Source: Metridium senile
Lineage: Eukaryota; Cnidaria; Anthozoa; Actiniaria; Metridiidae
Direction: 5' to 3'
Length of the DNA stretch: 64,000 nt
Assembly: GCA_949775045.1 (NCBI GenBank)
Contig: OX459097.1
Span: 5,347,185-5,411,184, forward strand
Position 1 is the stretch's first letter. Each line of letters starts with the position of its first letter. The position numbers and the translations under genes are program-made. Shown here one piece after another: positions 35,743-62,500 of this stretch. A model generated the notes under the pieces. The model saw nothing but the letters and a program-made list of their open reading frames with translations. It did no database searches and was not told where the DNA came from.

Positions 35743-37146
35743 TCACTTTAAATCTGGTATAGATGATCCTAAATAGACCTTTAGATTGTCTATAGTTGAT
35801 GGGATAAGCTTACATGGAATAGTTTTAAGATTGAGTCTTTTATAAGCTTCATATCGATGACATCCTCCAAATGAGTAGAAATAATCACCACCCAGTCGGC
35901 CTTTGATCCACAAAACATCAATGGGGGGTACAAGGTACTTTGTGTTGGAAGACTACAAAAGAAAGAGGACTAAGAACAAAATTTGATTTTTGATGGGGAT
36001 GGGACAATATCTCTCAAAACTGTTGAGCAAGATTGTGTCTGGTGAAATAACTATATATCAAGTTATCTGAAAAAATAAATTCTTGCAAACTATGTACCCT
36101 GGGGTAAAATGGAACAAACTAAAAATTGGGACCTCTTTCCATCAAAAATAGAATTATTGTCTGTCTATAAATTAGTAATGATGGTGATGATAGTGATATA
36201 GTAATGATTATGATGATAGGAAGTCTGAATGTTATAATTACAATGATAATGATGACTGTGATTGTGATGATTGTAAATCATGATGTACATTGCAAAGAAC
36301 TGGACTTATCATATTAAAGGAATATAATTATATTTCCACATTATTAATAAAATATTTAAGAAACTGATTTTGAAATACAAAAAAATGAGATATTTTCTGA
36401 ATAAAATAATATTCATTTTTCGAATTAATAAACGAACAAACTATATTTCACTGTAAATTATTCAAAACGGTGTCTCATACATAATTTTAAAAATTAAAAT
36501 AATTAAATGATCGTATAAATTTTGGAATGTCGCAAAAAATGGCTTCCAAAAAGTTACAATAATTGACCAAAAAAAAAGTTCGATTAACAACCTGAATTCC
36601 GAAATAAACAAAGTTCAGATCGTTATTGATTAAAACAAAGGCACTCTAAAGTATTTTAAGTGCAATATATTAGCGACAAACTGAGCAAACACGATTAATG
36701 AATATTATCAATACATGACTACATGTGTCAACAAACTTGTCGACAATGATACAGCTGGAAAACATAGAATTCTTACAGTTTTAAATACTACTTAGAACTT
36801 AATATAACATAATACTCCCTAGGGAATAAAGTGTTTTATATAAAACATGTAATATCATAATTACATGTAATATCTTTCGTCAATTATTATCGAGGCAAAA
36901 AGCTAGCTTACAATTCTAATAATTACAAGAGCGTACCGGTCTTAATTACTTCTAGTTTTTCTTTGAAGGAGCTAAACGAAAATTTCTTACCATCAAAGTT
37001 TCCATTATTGATGCGACTTTTTCCTCGTCTAGAATCGGCGGAATAGGCCGAATAATTACACGGACGGGAACATCGTGTACCTCGGTAATCCCTGCAGAAT
37101 GTACACTAGGATATCGGCTGGCAATAATCGACGTTTGATGTGCCAT
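35743..37146 (-). CDS. SRXN1: Sulfiredoxin
   Basis: ATP-dependent enzyme that reduces the sulfinic-acid form of 2-Cys peroxiredoxins. Two exons, 37146-36991 and 35952-35743, joined in phase 0 (donor GTAAGA, acceptor TTTTGTAG), give 121 residues. Exon 1 encodes [20 protein letters not shown] and [19 protein letters not shown]; exon 2 encodes [11 protein letters not shown] and [20 protein letters not shown], ending [11 protein letters not shown]. Cys83 in FGGCHRY is the family's catalytic cysteine, and the ParB/Srx fold motifs are all present. I chose the ATG at 37146 because it gives a compact cytosolic protein. The frame stays open upstream to an ATG at 37218 with a hydrophobic segment between. 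The gene lies convergent with the SOHLH2-like gene. Confidence 0.95.
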
Positions 37147-37600
37147 TACCACAACAAAAACACACAAGAAAAACACAACTACAATGTAGATATGAATGTT
37201 ACACAACGATCGGGTCATAGAGCTTGGATTTTAGCGTGTTCCACTGCCATAGCAATCGCCTTGTCTCTTGTCGGCCCTTGTCGTTTGTCTGATATCACAA
37301 TCTTGCTGTCATGTATTTGGGATCCCTGTGACTTGACGTTTGAGGAAAAGGGGGGAGGGGAGGAGATAGTGAGAAGAAAAAGAAAGCATAATTACAGTGC
37401 CCAATAAATAAATGTAATAGTCATTGTAGAGGTATTGAAGGCATAGAAAAAACAAGACAAACAAACAGAAAAACAAGCAAGGAAAAAAAAACAAGAAAAT
37501 AATTTGACAAGTTTATATTAAATATTTGTCAGCATGGAAAATCAAATGTCAAAAAAGAAAACTGAAATGTAAAAAAGAAGGAAGAATCATGTAACAAAAC
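37147..37600. other. Sulfiredoxin 5' flank
   Basis: Non-coding apart from the possible in-frame N-terminal extension (to 37218). A purine-rich stretch with the core GAAAAACAAGCAAGGAAAAA precedes the LINE, which inserted about 450 bp upstream of the sulfiredoxin start. Confidence 0.5.
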
Positions 37601-39342
37601 CAATGCCACGCAGGGCCTAACTCCAGTCCTACTGCTCTAGCTAGTGTGATCAATGAAGCTTTCCTCGCCCCCATGAACATCTTCACGCCTCTAGCTCCGG
37701 AATTCTCCTCTCTAGATGTGCAGCACAGCTTTACACCCGTGGTTACTGAGCACTGTGTATTAAAGAAACTCGCATCACTGAACGCTGCTAAAACCTCTGG
37801 ACCAGATAATATACCAACCTGGCTGCTGAAAGAGAATGCTGATCTGCTGGCTCCCGTTGTTACAGATATTCTCAATTCTTCCTTTTCTGAAGCGCGGCTA
37901 CCGCAGTCTTGGAAACACGCTGATATTGTTCCCATTCCTAAACAGACACCTGTTACTGACGTGAACAAACACCTACGACCCATCTCCCTCACACCTGTTC
38001 TATCTAAACTGGCGGAGGAATTTGTAGTTGACCGTTATGTCAAACCCGCTGTGCTCAGAAAGATCGATCCTCGTCAGTTCGGTACAATCCCTAACTCTAG
38101 TACCACTGAGGCGCTTATAAGTATGGTTCACGAGTGGAACAGTTCAACAGATGGAAATGGCACCTCTGTTAGGGTGGTGCTTTTCGACTTTAAAAAAGCC
38201 TTTGACCTTATTGACCATCACATCCTGGTAAAAAAATTACACTCCTTTGATTTGCCTGATGCAGTTATTGTTTGGATATCTGATTTCCTGACACAAAGAT
38301 ATCAACGGGTCAAACTCAGCCAAGATTGTTTCTCTGAGTGGGGTGCTATTCCAGCCGGAGTCCCCCAAGGGACAAAATTAGGTCCCTGGCTTTTTATCGT
38401 CATGATTAACGACCTTGACATACCTGGTATTAACCTTTGGAAGTATGTCGATGATACCACGATCTCTGAAGTTATCCCCAAGGGAAAAGGTAGCAGCATC
38501 CAGACCGCTGTAGACACCTTTGCTTCGTGTGCCGTTTTAGACAAGTTTCAGCTAAATGAGAGCAAATGCAAAGAGCTGAGAATCACCTTCAGTCGCACAG
38601 GGTCATTAAATCCTGACCCTATTGTCATCAATGGTAAAGAAATTGACGTCGTCTCTCACACTAAGATTCTGGGTCTACATATTTCAAACGACCTTAAGTG
38701 GAATCACCATATCGACGAAATTACTAAGAAAGTGAGGAAGCGCCTCTATTGTTTAAGACAACTAAAGCGCTCAAGCCTTGGCTCCAACGAACTTGTGAAT
38801 TTTTATCGTACATGTATTCGCCCGCTTACTGAATATGCCTCTCCAGTGTACCACGACAGTCTACCAGCTTACCTGTCTCAAGACCTTGAAGCATTGCAGA
38901 AAAGGGCTCTGCGAATTATTTTCCCGTCTTTTTCATACGAAGACGCCCTTGAGAAAGCTAGCCTTACAACTCTATCATACCGACGACAACTACTTACCGA
39001 TAAGCTCTTCAAGAACACTATGGACAATAAAGACAGTAAACTTTATAAGTTATTACCAAAGTCTAATCTTTCCAAGTATAACTTAAGGAGGACTCATACT
39101 TTTAATCCAGTTTTTAAGACCAACAGATTTCGAAACAGTTTTATAATTTCCAATTCACTTAAGGCTTAGACCTCCTTTTAAATATTACGACACATTTTAT
39201 ATTTTTACATATTTTACTATACCTTTATTGTATTTTTGTAACTTATTATTATTATACTATATTATATATTGTAAATATAACGTAATTCAACCGTAAGGTT
39301 GCTAAGTTTGTATATTAATAAACTATCTATCTATCTATCTAT
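37600..39342 (+). mobile_element. 5'-truncated non-LTR retrotransposon (LINE, CR1/L2/jockey group)
   Basis: An uninterrupted frame to 39169 (507 codons from 37646, and open further upstream) encodes a reverse transcriptase: NAAKTSGPDNIPTWLLKE (RT0/1), HLRPISLTPVLSKL, the first catalytic Asp in FDFKKAFD (about residue 181), AGVPQGTKLGPWLF (238-251), KYVDD (267-270) and the KILGLHISNDLKW thumb motif. The endonuclease domain is missing. The frame is followed by a 3' UTR of about 150 bp and a (CTAT)n tail (39321-39342), as expected for LINE retroposition. With no stop or frameshift in the RT, the insertion looks recent. The exact clade cannot be fixed from motifs alone. Confidence 0.9.
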
Positions 39343-39562
39343 AAATCAGTTAATATAAGATATATATTTATAATGACAAACAATGCTACATACATACAGC
39401 CAATCTATACTAATGTCACATAAAAAAAATTCACCCAAGACCACATATTATCAGATTATGTAACAGATTCCTCTAGTCATAAGGAGGCGACCATATGTAC
39501 CCATCATTCCATTGTGGTTGTTATTTACATTATTTAATAACACTATTTTTACTTGATTCTTC

Positions 39563-41086
39563 TCAATTTGATTTCTTCTCAGACTTTTTACTTTTCAGCA
39601 TGATTACTGCTATGAAGATACCTATCAAATGCAATAAAAGAAACATTTTTTATAATAACTCTTGATCAAGTATTGTTATATCATTGTAGTGTATATTATA
39701 TTTGAAGATTTTAGATATCAGGACATGTTGGCGTCAATACCAAGAAACTGTATAACCCCTCTGAAAATTATTGAGACCCCCTTTTAAAACCCAGGGGAGG
39801 GGGGAGGGGGGAGTATGCATCTATGCATTCTCTTTATGGATACTGCAACTATGTGCCACTGGATAGAGAGGGGAGAAACGGATCAGGGAGGATGGAGAAA
39901 CAGCAAAAATAAACAGGGAGGAGGGAGAAAAAGAGGTAGAAATAGAGGGAGGAGGGAGAATTAAAATATAAAGGGTGGAGGGAGAAGGTCAATTTTACCT
40001 TATTAATTATTGAATTATAAGTTCTTATTCAATATTGGCCTGATTGAAAAATTATTTGGGCAATTTTATGCGAACAGCTTATCTCTATTAAATGGTTCAA
40101 ATTTTTACCATTTGCACTCTAATGAATAGCCTCCATAACTTTTATTTTAGAACACAGAAAATCAGGGAGGAGGGAGAAATGGTCAAAAAAATAGGGAGAG
40201 GGAAGAAAAATGGTATCAAATTTTGGAGGAAGGACTTTTTAATCCATGTTCCTCTCACCTCAATTATAACAATTTATATAGCAGGGACAGAACGGTCACA
40301 TGTAGTCTCCTTCACAACCACTATAAGTCTAGGTTACATTCCCCTGTAGGCCAGCCTTGCTAGACACAAGTGAAGGCTGAAGAGGCATGGAAGCTAGAGT
40401 AACGGCTGCAAAGGAGACTTCAAGACAAAGCTAGAGTGTATCTAATAGCAATGCAATATCATTAGTTTCCTATTCATATTACCTATTAACCCTAGTAGAA
40501 CTACACCAGCCACAATAGGAATGATAACAGCATAAGAACGGGGAAGGAAAGCCTTCTGAAGGATATGGCCTGGCTCAAAAAATGGCTACAAAAAAGAATA
40601 TTGACAATATATTAATTTTGTAAGATCTTTGGAAGACAAAGCATGCTGTATTCAAGAGGGAATCTAAAATAGCCTACAATAACAATATGGATCATAATAA
40701 TTTGAATTCTCTATAATAGAATGATTCAATCGTTTTGGTAAAAAGAAAATTCATTGAGAAGAACAAAGCTAACAACACCATGACAACTAAAGGTAAATTA
40801 GAAATATGGACCAATATTATTAAAAGAAAAGTTAAAACACATTATACTTACCAAAAATATAACCCATAAAGTGTAATATACAAATATTAGAACTCCTAAC
40901 AGAGATATCCCAAGCCCTGCCACTCTATCTAGACCTGTTGCCTGCAAAAAAGACACCCATTCATTTAAAACATAAGCAGTTTTTCATAACAAAGTCTTTT
41001 TACAAAAATAGATATAAAATTTTTGCCACAAATTTTAATTTTACACGATAAATAGTATAAAACAACTATTTTACAAAACTTACCAT
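39563..41086 (-). CDS. DPM2: Dolichol-phosphate mannosyltransferase regulatory subunit 2
   Basis: Small ER membrane subunit that stabilises dolichol-phosphate-mannose synthase (with DPM1 and DPM3) for N-glycan, GPI anchor and O-mannose synthesis. Exons: 41086-41084 (the ATG alone), 40941-40852, 40585-40483, 39621-39563; all junctions keep phase and give 84 residues, the length of human DPM2. Helix 1 is GLGISLLGVLIFVYYTLWVI, the loop PFFEPGHILQKAFLPRSYAV carries the family motif LPR-YAV, and helix 2 is IIPIVAGVVLLGLIGIFIAV. The tail is MLKSKKSEKKSN, a Lys-rich end. No exon is longer than 35 codons. The gene starts 858 bp from RABL6 in divergent orientation. Confidence 0.95.
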
Positions 41087-41944
41087 TGTCGTTTGTTCTC
41101 AAGAATATTATGATAATGTGTATTTGATATCAGAGGATTTTAGAACCGTAGAAAATGTAAAAAAGCCAAGCTCTTTCAAACCAACTTGTTTCCCTGCCGA
41201 AATTACAGGAAAGACAGACGTATTGTGTCAGCGGTGCTGCAAACCGGAAATAAAATATTCATCGGAATTCAACACAAAGTCCCAGTAAAAACAAAATTTC
41301 CATAAAACAGAATGAAAACTCAACAAATATGAAAATAAAAATAAAAATTCTCAATGTAACGGCGTATTAATTTTAAAACAACTAGCATATTATTATTATT
41401 ATTATTTTACGTTTTGTCTCTGACTTGAAAACTTGAAAGTATCAGACGGTTTCGGTCCATCATCACGGATATGTGAAGACTGATGAAGGTCCGTGATTTC
41501 AAGTCAGAGACAAAACGTAAAAAATTAATAATACTGAATCCTGACTGCAATTTCAGAATTTTTAGAATATTATTAATTATCTTTTTGTTTTAATTAGTCT
41601 GTCAAAAAATCTGTTTCGGTTAAATTATTCAATCTATTTTAATAAATTTTTAATTCTTTATTGAGACTACCATGGATAATTGTTATCCATGATACTACAG
41701 AAATATTGTCAAATTTATATGAAAGATTAGATTTATTATCGATTACTTTTTCTATTTTTCTATTTTCGATTCCATTACCCACAATTCTTTGCTCGGTCTA
41801 GCTTGGTAACCAGGCAGGGAGGTCGAATTTAGAAGCTCGGGATCAAAACTCACTGAAAAAGACTTGAAAATCCCCTCGAATACTTGTCCTATCTTTATGA
41901 AACCCAGGGGATGAATAGTAACATCCCTGGCACTTACATTCACA
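41087..41944. promoter_or_regulatory. Putative bidirectional promoter region DPM2/RABL6
   Basis: The 858 bp between the two divergent start codons must hold both promoters and 5' UTRs. It contains a 26-bp perfect inverted repeat (41405-41430 and 41497-41522), listed separately. No TATA box could be assigned with confidence. The assignment is from gene arrangement only. Confidence 0.5.
41405..41522. mobile_element. Hairpin/MITE in the DPM2-RABL6 intergenic region
   Basis: Arms of 26 bp are perfectly complementary, with core ACGTTTTGTCTCTGACTTG. The 66-bp loop has its own pairing (GACGGTTTCGGTCC and GGTCCGTGAT areas). Preceded by (ATT)n. Confidence 0.75.
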
Positions 41945-56461
<14,517 letters not shown>

Positions 56462-56602
56462 AAACTGGGATTGAGAAAGAAAAAAGAGCAAACACAAGCA
56501 AAGTAAGAAGAAAACTACGGATGAGGAAGGAGCTCGTGGTGGACCAAATTATGAACAAATCTATAAACTAGTATTGTCAAACAATGAACAATTATAAAGA
56601 AC

Positions 56603-57690
56603 AGGATGGTATAAAATGTCATCTTTGGGAATGAATGATTTGGGTGTTGATTTATATCACCACAGTGGTGTATTGTCATGAAAATGGGATTGCCACGTCA
56701 TCGTGTTATGTCAATTATGGTAGGATGGTATAAGATGTCATCTTTAGGCATGAATGATTTGGGTGTTGGGTGTTGATTTATATCACCACAGTGGTGTATT
56801 GTCATGAAAATGGGATTGCCACGTCATCGTGTTATGTCAATTATGGTAGGATGGTATAAGATGTCATCTTTAGGCATGAATGATTTGGGTGTTGGGTGTT
56901 GATTTATATCACCACAGTGGTGTATTGTCATGAAAATGGGATTGCCACGTCATCGTGTTATGTCAATTATGGTAGGATGGTATAAGATGTCATCTTTAGG
57001 CATGAATGATTTGGGTGTTGGGTGTTGATTAATATCACCACAGTGGTGTATTGTCATGAAAATGGGATTGCCACGTCATCGTGTTATGTCAATTATGGTA
57101 GGATGGTATAAGATGTCATCTTTAGGCATGAATGATTTGGGTGTTGGGTGTTGATTAATATCACCACAGTGGTGTATGGTCATGAAAATGGGATTGCCAC
57201 GTCATCGTGTTATGTCAATTATGGTAGGATGGTATAAGATGTCATCTTTAGGCATGAATGATTTGGGTGTTGGGTGTTGATTAATATCACCACAGTGGTG
57301 TATTGTCATGATAATGGGATTGCCACGTCATCGTGTTATGTCAATTATGGTAGGATGGTATAAGATGTCATCTTTAGGCATGAATGATTTGGGTGTTGGG
57401 TGTAGATTGATATCACCACAGTGGTGTATTGTCATGAAAATGGGATTGCCACGTCATCGTGTTATGTCAATTATGGTAGGATGGTATAAGATGTCATCTT
57501 TAGGCATGAATGATTTGGGTGTTGGGTGTAGATTGATATCACCACAGTGGTGTATTGTCATGAAAATGGGATTGCCACGTCATCGTGTTATGTCAATTAT
57601 GGCAGGATGGTATAAGATGTCATCTTTAGGCATGAATGATTTGGGTGTTGGGTGTTGATTGATATCACCACAGTGATGTATTGTCATGCA
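56603..57690. repeat. 126-bp minisatellite, nine copies, directly after RABL6
   Basis: AGGATGGTATAA recurs at 56603, 56722, 56848, 56974, 57100, 57226, 57352, 57478 and 57604: first spacing 119 (lacking a GGTGTTG duplication), then exactly 126 seven times. Copies are nearly identical. Each holds ATCACCACAGTGGTGTAT (with a CACCACAGTGGTG hairpin) and CCACGTCATCGTGTTATG. 126 is a multiple of 3, so repeated 42-residue frames are open but not evidently coding. Confidence 0.93.
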
Positions 57691-57929
57691 AATGTTGCCA
57701 TGTCACAGTGTGATGTAAATTATGACAGGATGATTTGCTGTGAAGTTGATTGACATCTTATGGAATTTCGAAATCAGTCGACAACACACAAAAATTTACA
57801 CTTTACAAAGTGTAGTCCTATAAAAGTGTAGTCTGACAGTAAATACATGTATAATCCAAGAAATATCTTCAAGAAAATGAATATTGCTGATTTAGCGAAA
57901 CAACTGATTGGTGTTGCCATGTATACCTG

Positions 57930-58310
57930 AATATTGATTGACATTGTCATGGAGACATAGAAAAATGCTCATTCTGTCATAGAAACTGTTATACGTTGAT
58001 TAACATTAACATTTTAACATGAAGATTGATTGACATTGTCATGGAGACATAGAAAAATGCTCATTCTGTCATAGAAACTGTTATACGTTGATTAGCATTA
58101 CCATTTTAACATGAAGGTTGATTGACATTGTCATGGAGACGCAGAAAACAATGCTCATTTTGTCGATAGAAACTGTACCATTTTACCATGAATATTGATT
58201 GTCATGGAGACAGAAAATGCTTATTTTGTTGATAGAAACTGTTATATTGATTAACATTACCATTTTAAATATTGGCTGACATTGAGACGTAGAAATAATC
58301 ATTCTGTGGG
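57930..58310. repeat. Four-copy tandem repeat, about 85-110 bp
   Basis: TTGATTGACATTGTCATGGA, CATAGAAAAATGCTCATTCT and GTCATAGAAACTGTTATACG recur with deletions in later copies. Confidence 0.75.
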
Positions 58311-59147
58311 TAGAAACTTTTAATTGGTTTTACTGCAAACATCAGTGATTAACAGTAACAGTCTCACCATCATCACTTACACCATTCAAACAACAGCAGT
58401 CGTTCTGAAGACTACACACACCCAGACGATTGCAACTCACTCTATCATCACTTACACCTGGGTTCAAACCATTCAAACAGCAGTTACTAACAGCAATCTT
58501 TCTCAAAACTACACACACCTAGATGATTACAATACACCATCATCACTTACACCATTCAAACAACAGCAATCTTTCTCAAAACTACACACACCCAGACGAT
58601 TACAATACATCGTTATCATACACACCTGGGTTCAAACCATCACTATTAACTATATTATTATTATTTGGACACCCTTGGTAAGCACATGGTCAAAAAAGGA
58701 TGATTTATAATAGATGCAACTATACAATTTATAGTATTATATACCAATGGTTTACAATAAAATTGTTTTCTTATAATTTTTGCCTGTTAACTACAAATGT
58801 ACTGTTTTCAATATAGCGTATTTCACATGAAGGGACTTCTAAGGTGCGCGCACACGAGTAGCCTCCTCCGCAGGCATCTCTGAAGAAGTCTGGGAACGAA
58901 GATACAAAAAATGAGCGGTCATTCTCAGTCTCCTCAGTGTCAGTAAGACCGTTACAAAGGAAGCCCAAATATAAAGAAAAGGAGTTGCCTTTGGGAGGAG
59001 GCTACACACGGAGCACACTGTAAACTTGTGGCTTACATAATGTTAGGATTGTATGTGCGCTTCATTTCACATTGTCGCGATACACTTTGTTATATGGTTG
59101 AACTACTAAGGCGCACACTGCAGCCTTGTCGGTGACAATAATTATTG

Positions 59148-59245
59148 ACTCATTATTTGACAACATTGAATAATAAAATTACAAAATGAAAAATATACAT
59201 TTCATGTGTTGTTTTTTTATTCATTTTAATGTTGTCAAATAATGA
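59148..59245. repeat. Inverted repeat, about 22-bp arms
   Basis: ACTCATTATTTGACAACATT and AATGTTGTCAAATAATGAGT flank an AT-rich spacer of about 55 bp. Confidence 0.75.
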
Positions 59246-59496
59246 GTTTGGGCAGTCTGTGTTAATTAATGGCTGACACTGAGTTTCTCGTAGTTGGCGT
59301 ACTCCTAGCTGTTTTATGTTCACACTAGATCCTTGAGATTTTGCTTGAAATGCAATGTAGTGCGTGCTCCAGTGTGTTGTACAGTTCACAAAGGCCTATA
59401 GTTCCTTTTACTCGATTCACAATATATCTAAATCACTACATGCCCCTATTAATGTTCGAAAGAGTTCAGACAGCATTCGCATCTCTTGTGTCTTAC

Positions 59497-59594
59497 AGCT
59501 GGCCATGAACTCCTGCTTGATATACGTTACGGCTCATTCTGTCAGCAGCTTCAGCGAAATATCTGTTTATAAGGCTTATAATAATGGTTTTACG
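59497..59594 (-). CDS. Probable TRPC exon after the TRP domain
   Basis: 98 bp from acceptor TCTGTTTCAG to donor GTAAGA, phase 0 in and 2 out, compatible with the preceding exon. It encodes RKTIIISLINRYFAEAADRM and SRNVYQAGVHGQ, similar in pattern to the TRPC segment VMRNLVKRYVA. Supported by splice sites and a weak family match only. Confidence 0.6.
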
Positions 59595-62500
59595 CTGAAA
59601 CAGACAACAACGAATTATCAGTAATGTTTGCTCCTCTCTTTGTTACTTTCTCTTTCGTTCATTCCCTTCCATTTGTTCACTATCATTTCTTCGTATTGTT
59701 CCCCTTCTAAAATTCTTTTTTTTTTCTTCTTCTTCTCTTCTGTTCGTGCCCTTTATTTCACTCCCATTTTTTTCACTGCGTTATCTTCGTTTTCTTCCCG
59801 TTCTAACATCGACTTTCTTTTCTTCTTCATTCTTCATTCACTTCTTTGTCCATTCCTTCTTCTCTTCTGTTCGTGCCCTTTATTTCACTCCCATTATTCC
59901 CTTCCGCCATTCTTTTCTTTCATTTTGTTGGTGACTTACATGATTTTCGTCGTCAGATGTTATTTTACTACTACCAATCTCTTCGTACTGAAAAAACAAC
60001 ATCAAAAGATTAATAAGTAAATATCAAACATTTAAGTTCAAAGATAACAAGATTAAATATTTAGGTTTAGTGATTTCCCATTATGAAAGTCCAAGCAATA
60101 GTACTATATCTCCGTTTAAAGTATGGACAGTTTTATGGGTCCTACCATAAAAGATTTGTCTTGGAGCTTCTTGGAGGTACTTTAAACAGTCATTTTGAAC
60201 GCTTCCAAACTGTACTCTGCCGCATTGCAAAATTAAATATAGTATATACAATTCCCGACTATATGGTTTTTATGTGCTCGTAGGTTGATCACAATTACAT
60301 GAAGCATGAAGGATACCCGCGTATTTTCGGTTGCTGGTAAGGTGGAACTGAAACATAGCCTCTGTTACCAGGGAAACGATACCTTATCTTTTTTCTTCTT
60401 GTTACAAAGCCACCGTATGGTCGATACTATAGCCTTCCAGTTTGGTAATAGGTTAAAAGGAGGAGGTACGTCACTTCCTTTATCAACGTACTGCATCCAC
60501 ATACGGGTCCTGGAAAACTTCCATTGGATATCAGCATCATCCTGGGAAATATCATCATCATTATCATCACTATCGTCATCATGATCAGTATCAGCATCAC
60601 TATCGTCACAACATATCGGAATCCCTATGACTTCCACTGATTATCAGCATCATCCTGGGAAATATCATCTGCAACATCATTATCAACAGTATCATCAGTA
60701 TCATCAGCATCAGCATCACTATTGTCATCATTATCAACAGTATCAACAGTATCATCCTGAGAAATGTCATCATCAACATCGTCACTATTGTCATGACAAT
60801 CATTAACATTTGTCATTGCATTCATGTTTATTATCATCGACATCATCAGCAGTATCATCAACGTCACTATCGTCATAACCATGTTAAACTTTTTGCATTT
60901 TCTTCATCTTGATAGTCATCATCATCAGTAGCAAGATCTCATCAGCAGCAACATCGTCACTATCATCATGACAATCGTTACCATTTGTCATTGCATTCAT
61001 CTTCATTATCATCGCCATCATCAGCAGTATCATCAACATCACTATCGTCATCATTATCAACAGTACCATCATGCAGCATAATCCTGAGAAATGTCATCAT
61101 CAACATCGTCACTATATTGTCATGACAATCATTAACATTTGTCATTGCATTCATGTTTATTATCATCGACATCATCAGCAGTATCATCAACGTCACTATC
61201 GTCATAACCATGTTAAACTTTTTGCAATTTTTTCATCTTGATCGTCATCATCATCAGTAGCAAGATCTCATCAATTATCGTTATCATGACCATATTGGTC
61301 ATCATCGTTATTAAAATCATCATCATCACAATCAGGTGAGACCATGATTATCACCAGTATCATCTACAGTAGCAAGATCTCATCAATTATCGTTATCATG
61401 ACCATATTGGTCATCATCGTTATTAGCATCATGATCACCATCATTTTATTATCAACGCCATCAACGCCATCGCCATCATTATCACCAGTATCATTACTAG
61501 AGTGAAGGCATTTAACCTGTGAAATAGAAATTGCTTGCTAAAGTGTGATAGTCAAATAGACTCAAAAGAAAACAATGGAATTCTAGACTGCTAAGATGTA
61601 TTAGTCTAACAACTATTTCACGGGTTAAATGACTTCAATCTATCAACACAATTCTTATAATAATAATAAAAAAGCTGAAAGATCACAGTGTGAACATTGT
61701 TTGGTGTAATATTTACCGCGACTTTCTGGAAAGAGTCGGCCATCATTGCAATCAACATGTTCAGAGCTACAAGGATAGCGGCGATATTGTACACACCAAA
61801 CAATATCTCCCCTGTAACCTCGACGATCCGAAACTCCGGTCGTCCAATCTTGAACACATCCAGGTCTGTCTTGTCAAAGAGAGCCCAAAATAGATCTCCA
61901 AAACCACTAGAGACACTGAAAGAAGATGGGAAAATCAAATGCACAAATGACAAAATGTTTTTTTTTAACAGATTGTATTCGTATTTCACAAATAGACATA
62001 ATCGGCTAACGTGTTGCTATGTACGTTTCCACCCAATTCAATACGTTTCCACCCAATTCAAAACCTCTGGAAATAAGAACTTTTGTTCCAAATATTTTCC
62101 ACGTGATATCGAAATATATAAGATAAAAAATCTTATTCCCAAAAGATTTGAATTGGGTGGAAACGTGCATAGCAACGAATTAGCCGATTTGGTCTATGCA
62201 TGCATGACAGTTGTTTACAGCTATTTTAAAAAACGATAGTGAATTCCAAGACCCAAGGGCATTGTGGGTCTTTAATTTGGAATGAAAAAGCCTTATCTGC
62301 TCCCTATATATCTAGCTAGTATATTGTTTCGGATAGAGTACAAACACTAAAAGTGTGCAACATAAATAACACTAAATACTGCTAAATTATGCAAATTCTT
62401 TTGTTCTCTATTGTTTAATCAACACTATTTAGTGGTAAATAGTACAAAATATTGCACACTTTTAGTGTTTGTACTCTACTGAATATACTTTAAATAAAAT

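Larger units (their letters stand above)
56462..59496. other. RABL6 3' flank up to the TRPC gene
   Basis: RABL6 and TRPC are convergent here. The region holds a 126-bp minisatellite, a four-copy repeat of about 107 bp (57930-58310), a repeat with core ACACACACCCAGACGATTAC (58380-58640) and an inverted repeat (59148-59245). A low-confidence candidate last TRPC exon is described under rejected items. No other gene recognised. Confidence 0.6.

Noticed and set aside
57308..57658. 116-codon plus-strand frame with 42-residue repeats
   Set aside because: Product of the 126-bp minisatellite, whose length is a multiple of three. No similarity to a known protein, no splice sites, and it lies in the RABL6 3' region.
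56603..57690. Regular repeat array considered as CRISPR-like
   Set aside because: The whole 126-bp unit is conserved without variable spacers, in a eukaryotic genome with introns; it is a minisatellite.
59153..59324. Candidate last TRPC exon encoding VNIKQLGVRQLRETQ and a stop
   Set aside because: Phase fits and KQLGVRQLRE faintly resembles the KQDISSLRYEL region of TRPC, but the acceptor ATCTAG lacks a pyrimidine tract and the frame runs into an inverted repeat. Not strong enough to call.
59628..60020. 130-codon Phe/Leu/Ser-rich plus-strand frame
   Set aside because: Pyrimidine-rich sequence with an internal duplication (CTTCTTCTCTTCTGTTCGTG); no domain, and it overlaps the TRPC intron on the other strand.
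60365..61211. Asp-rich and Met/Ile-rich minus-strand frames
   Set aside because: They come from (GAT)n repeats. Only the 60383-60541 part is a real TRPC exon.
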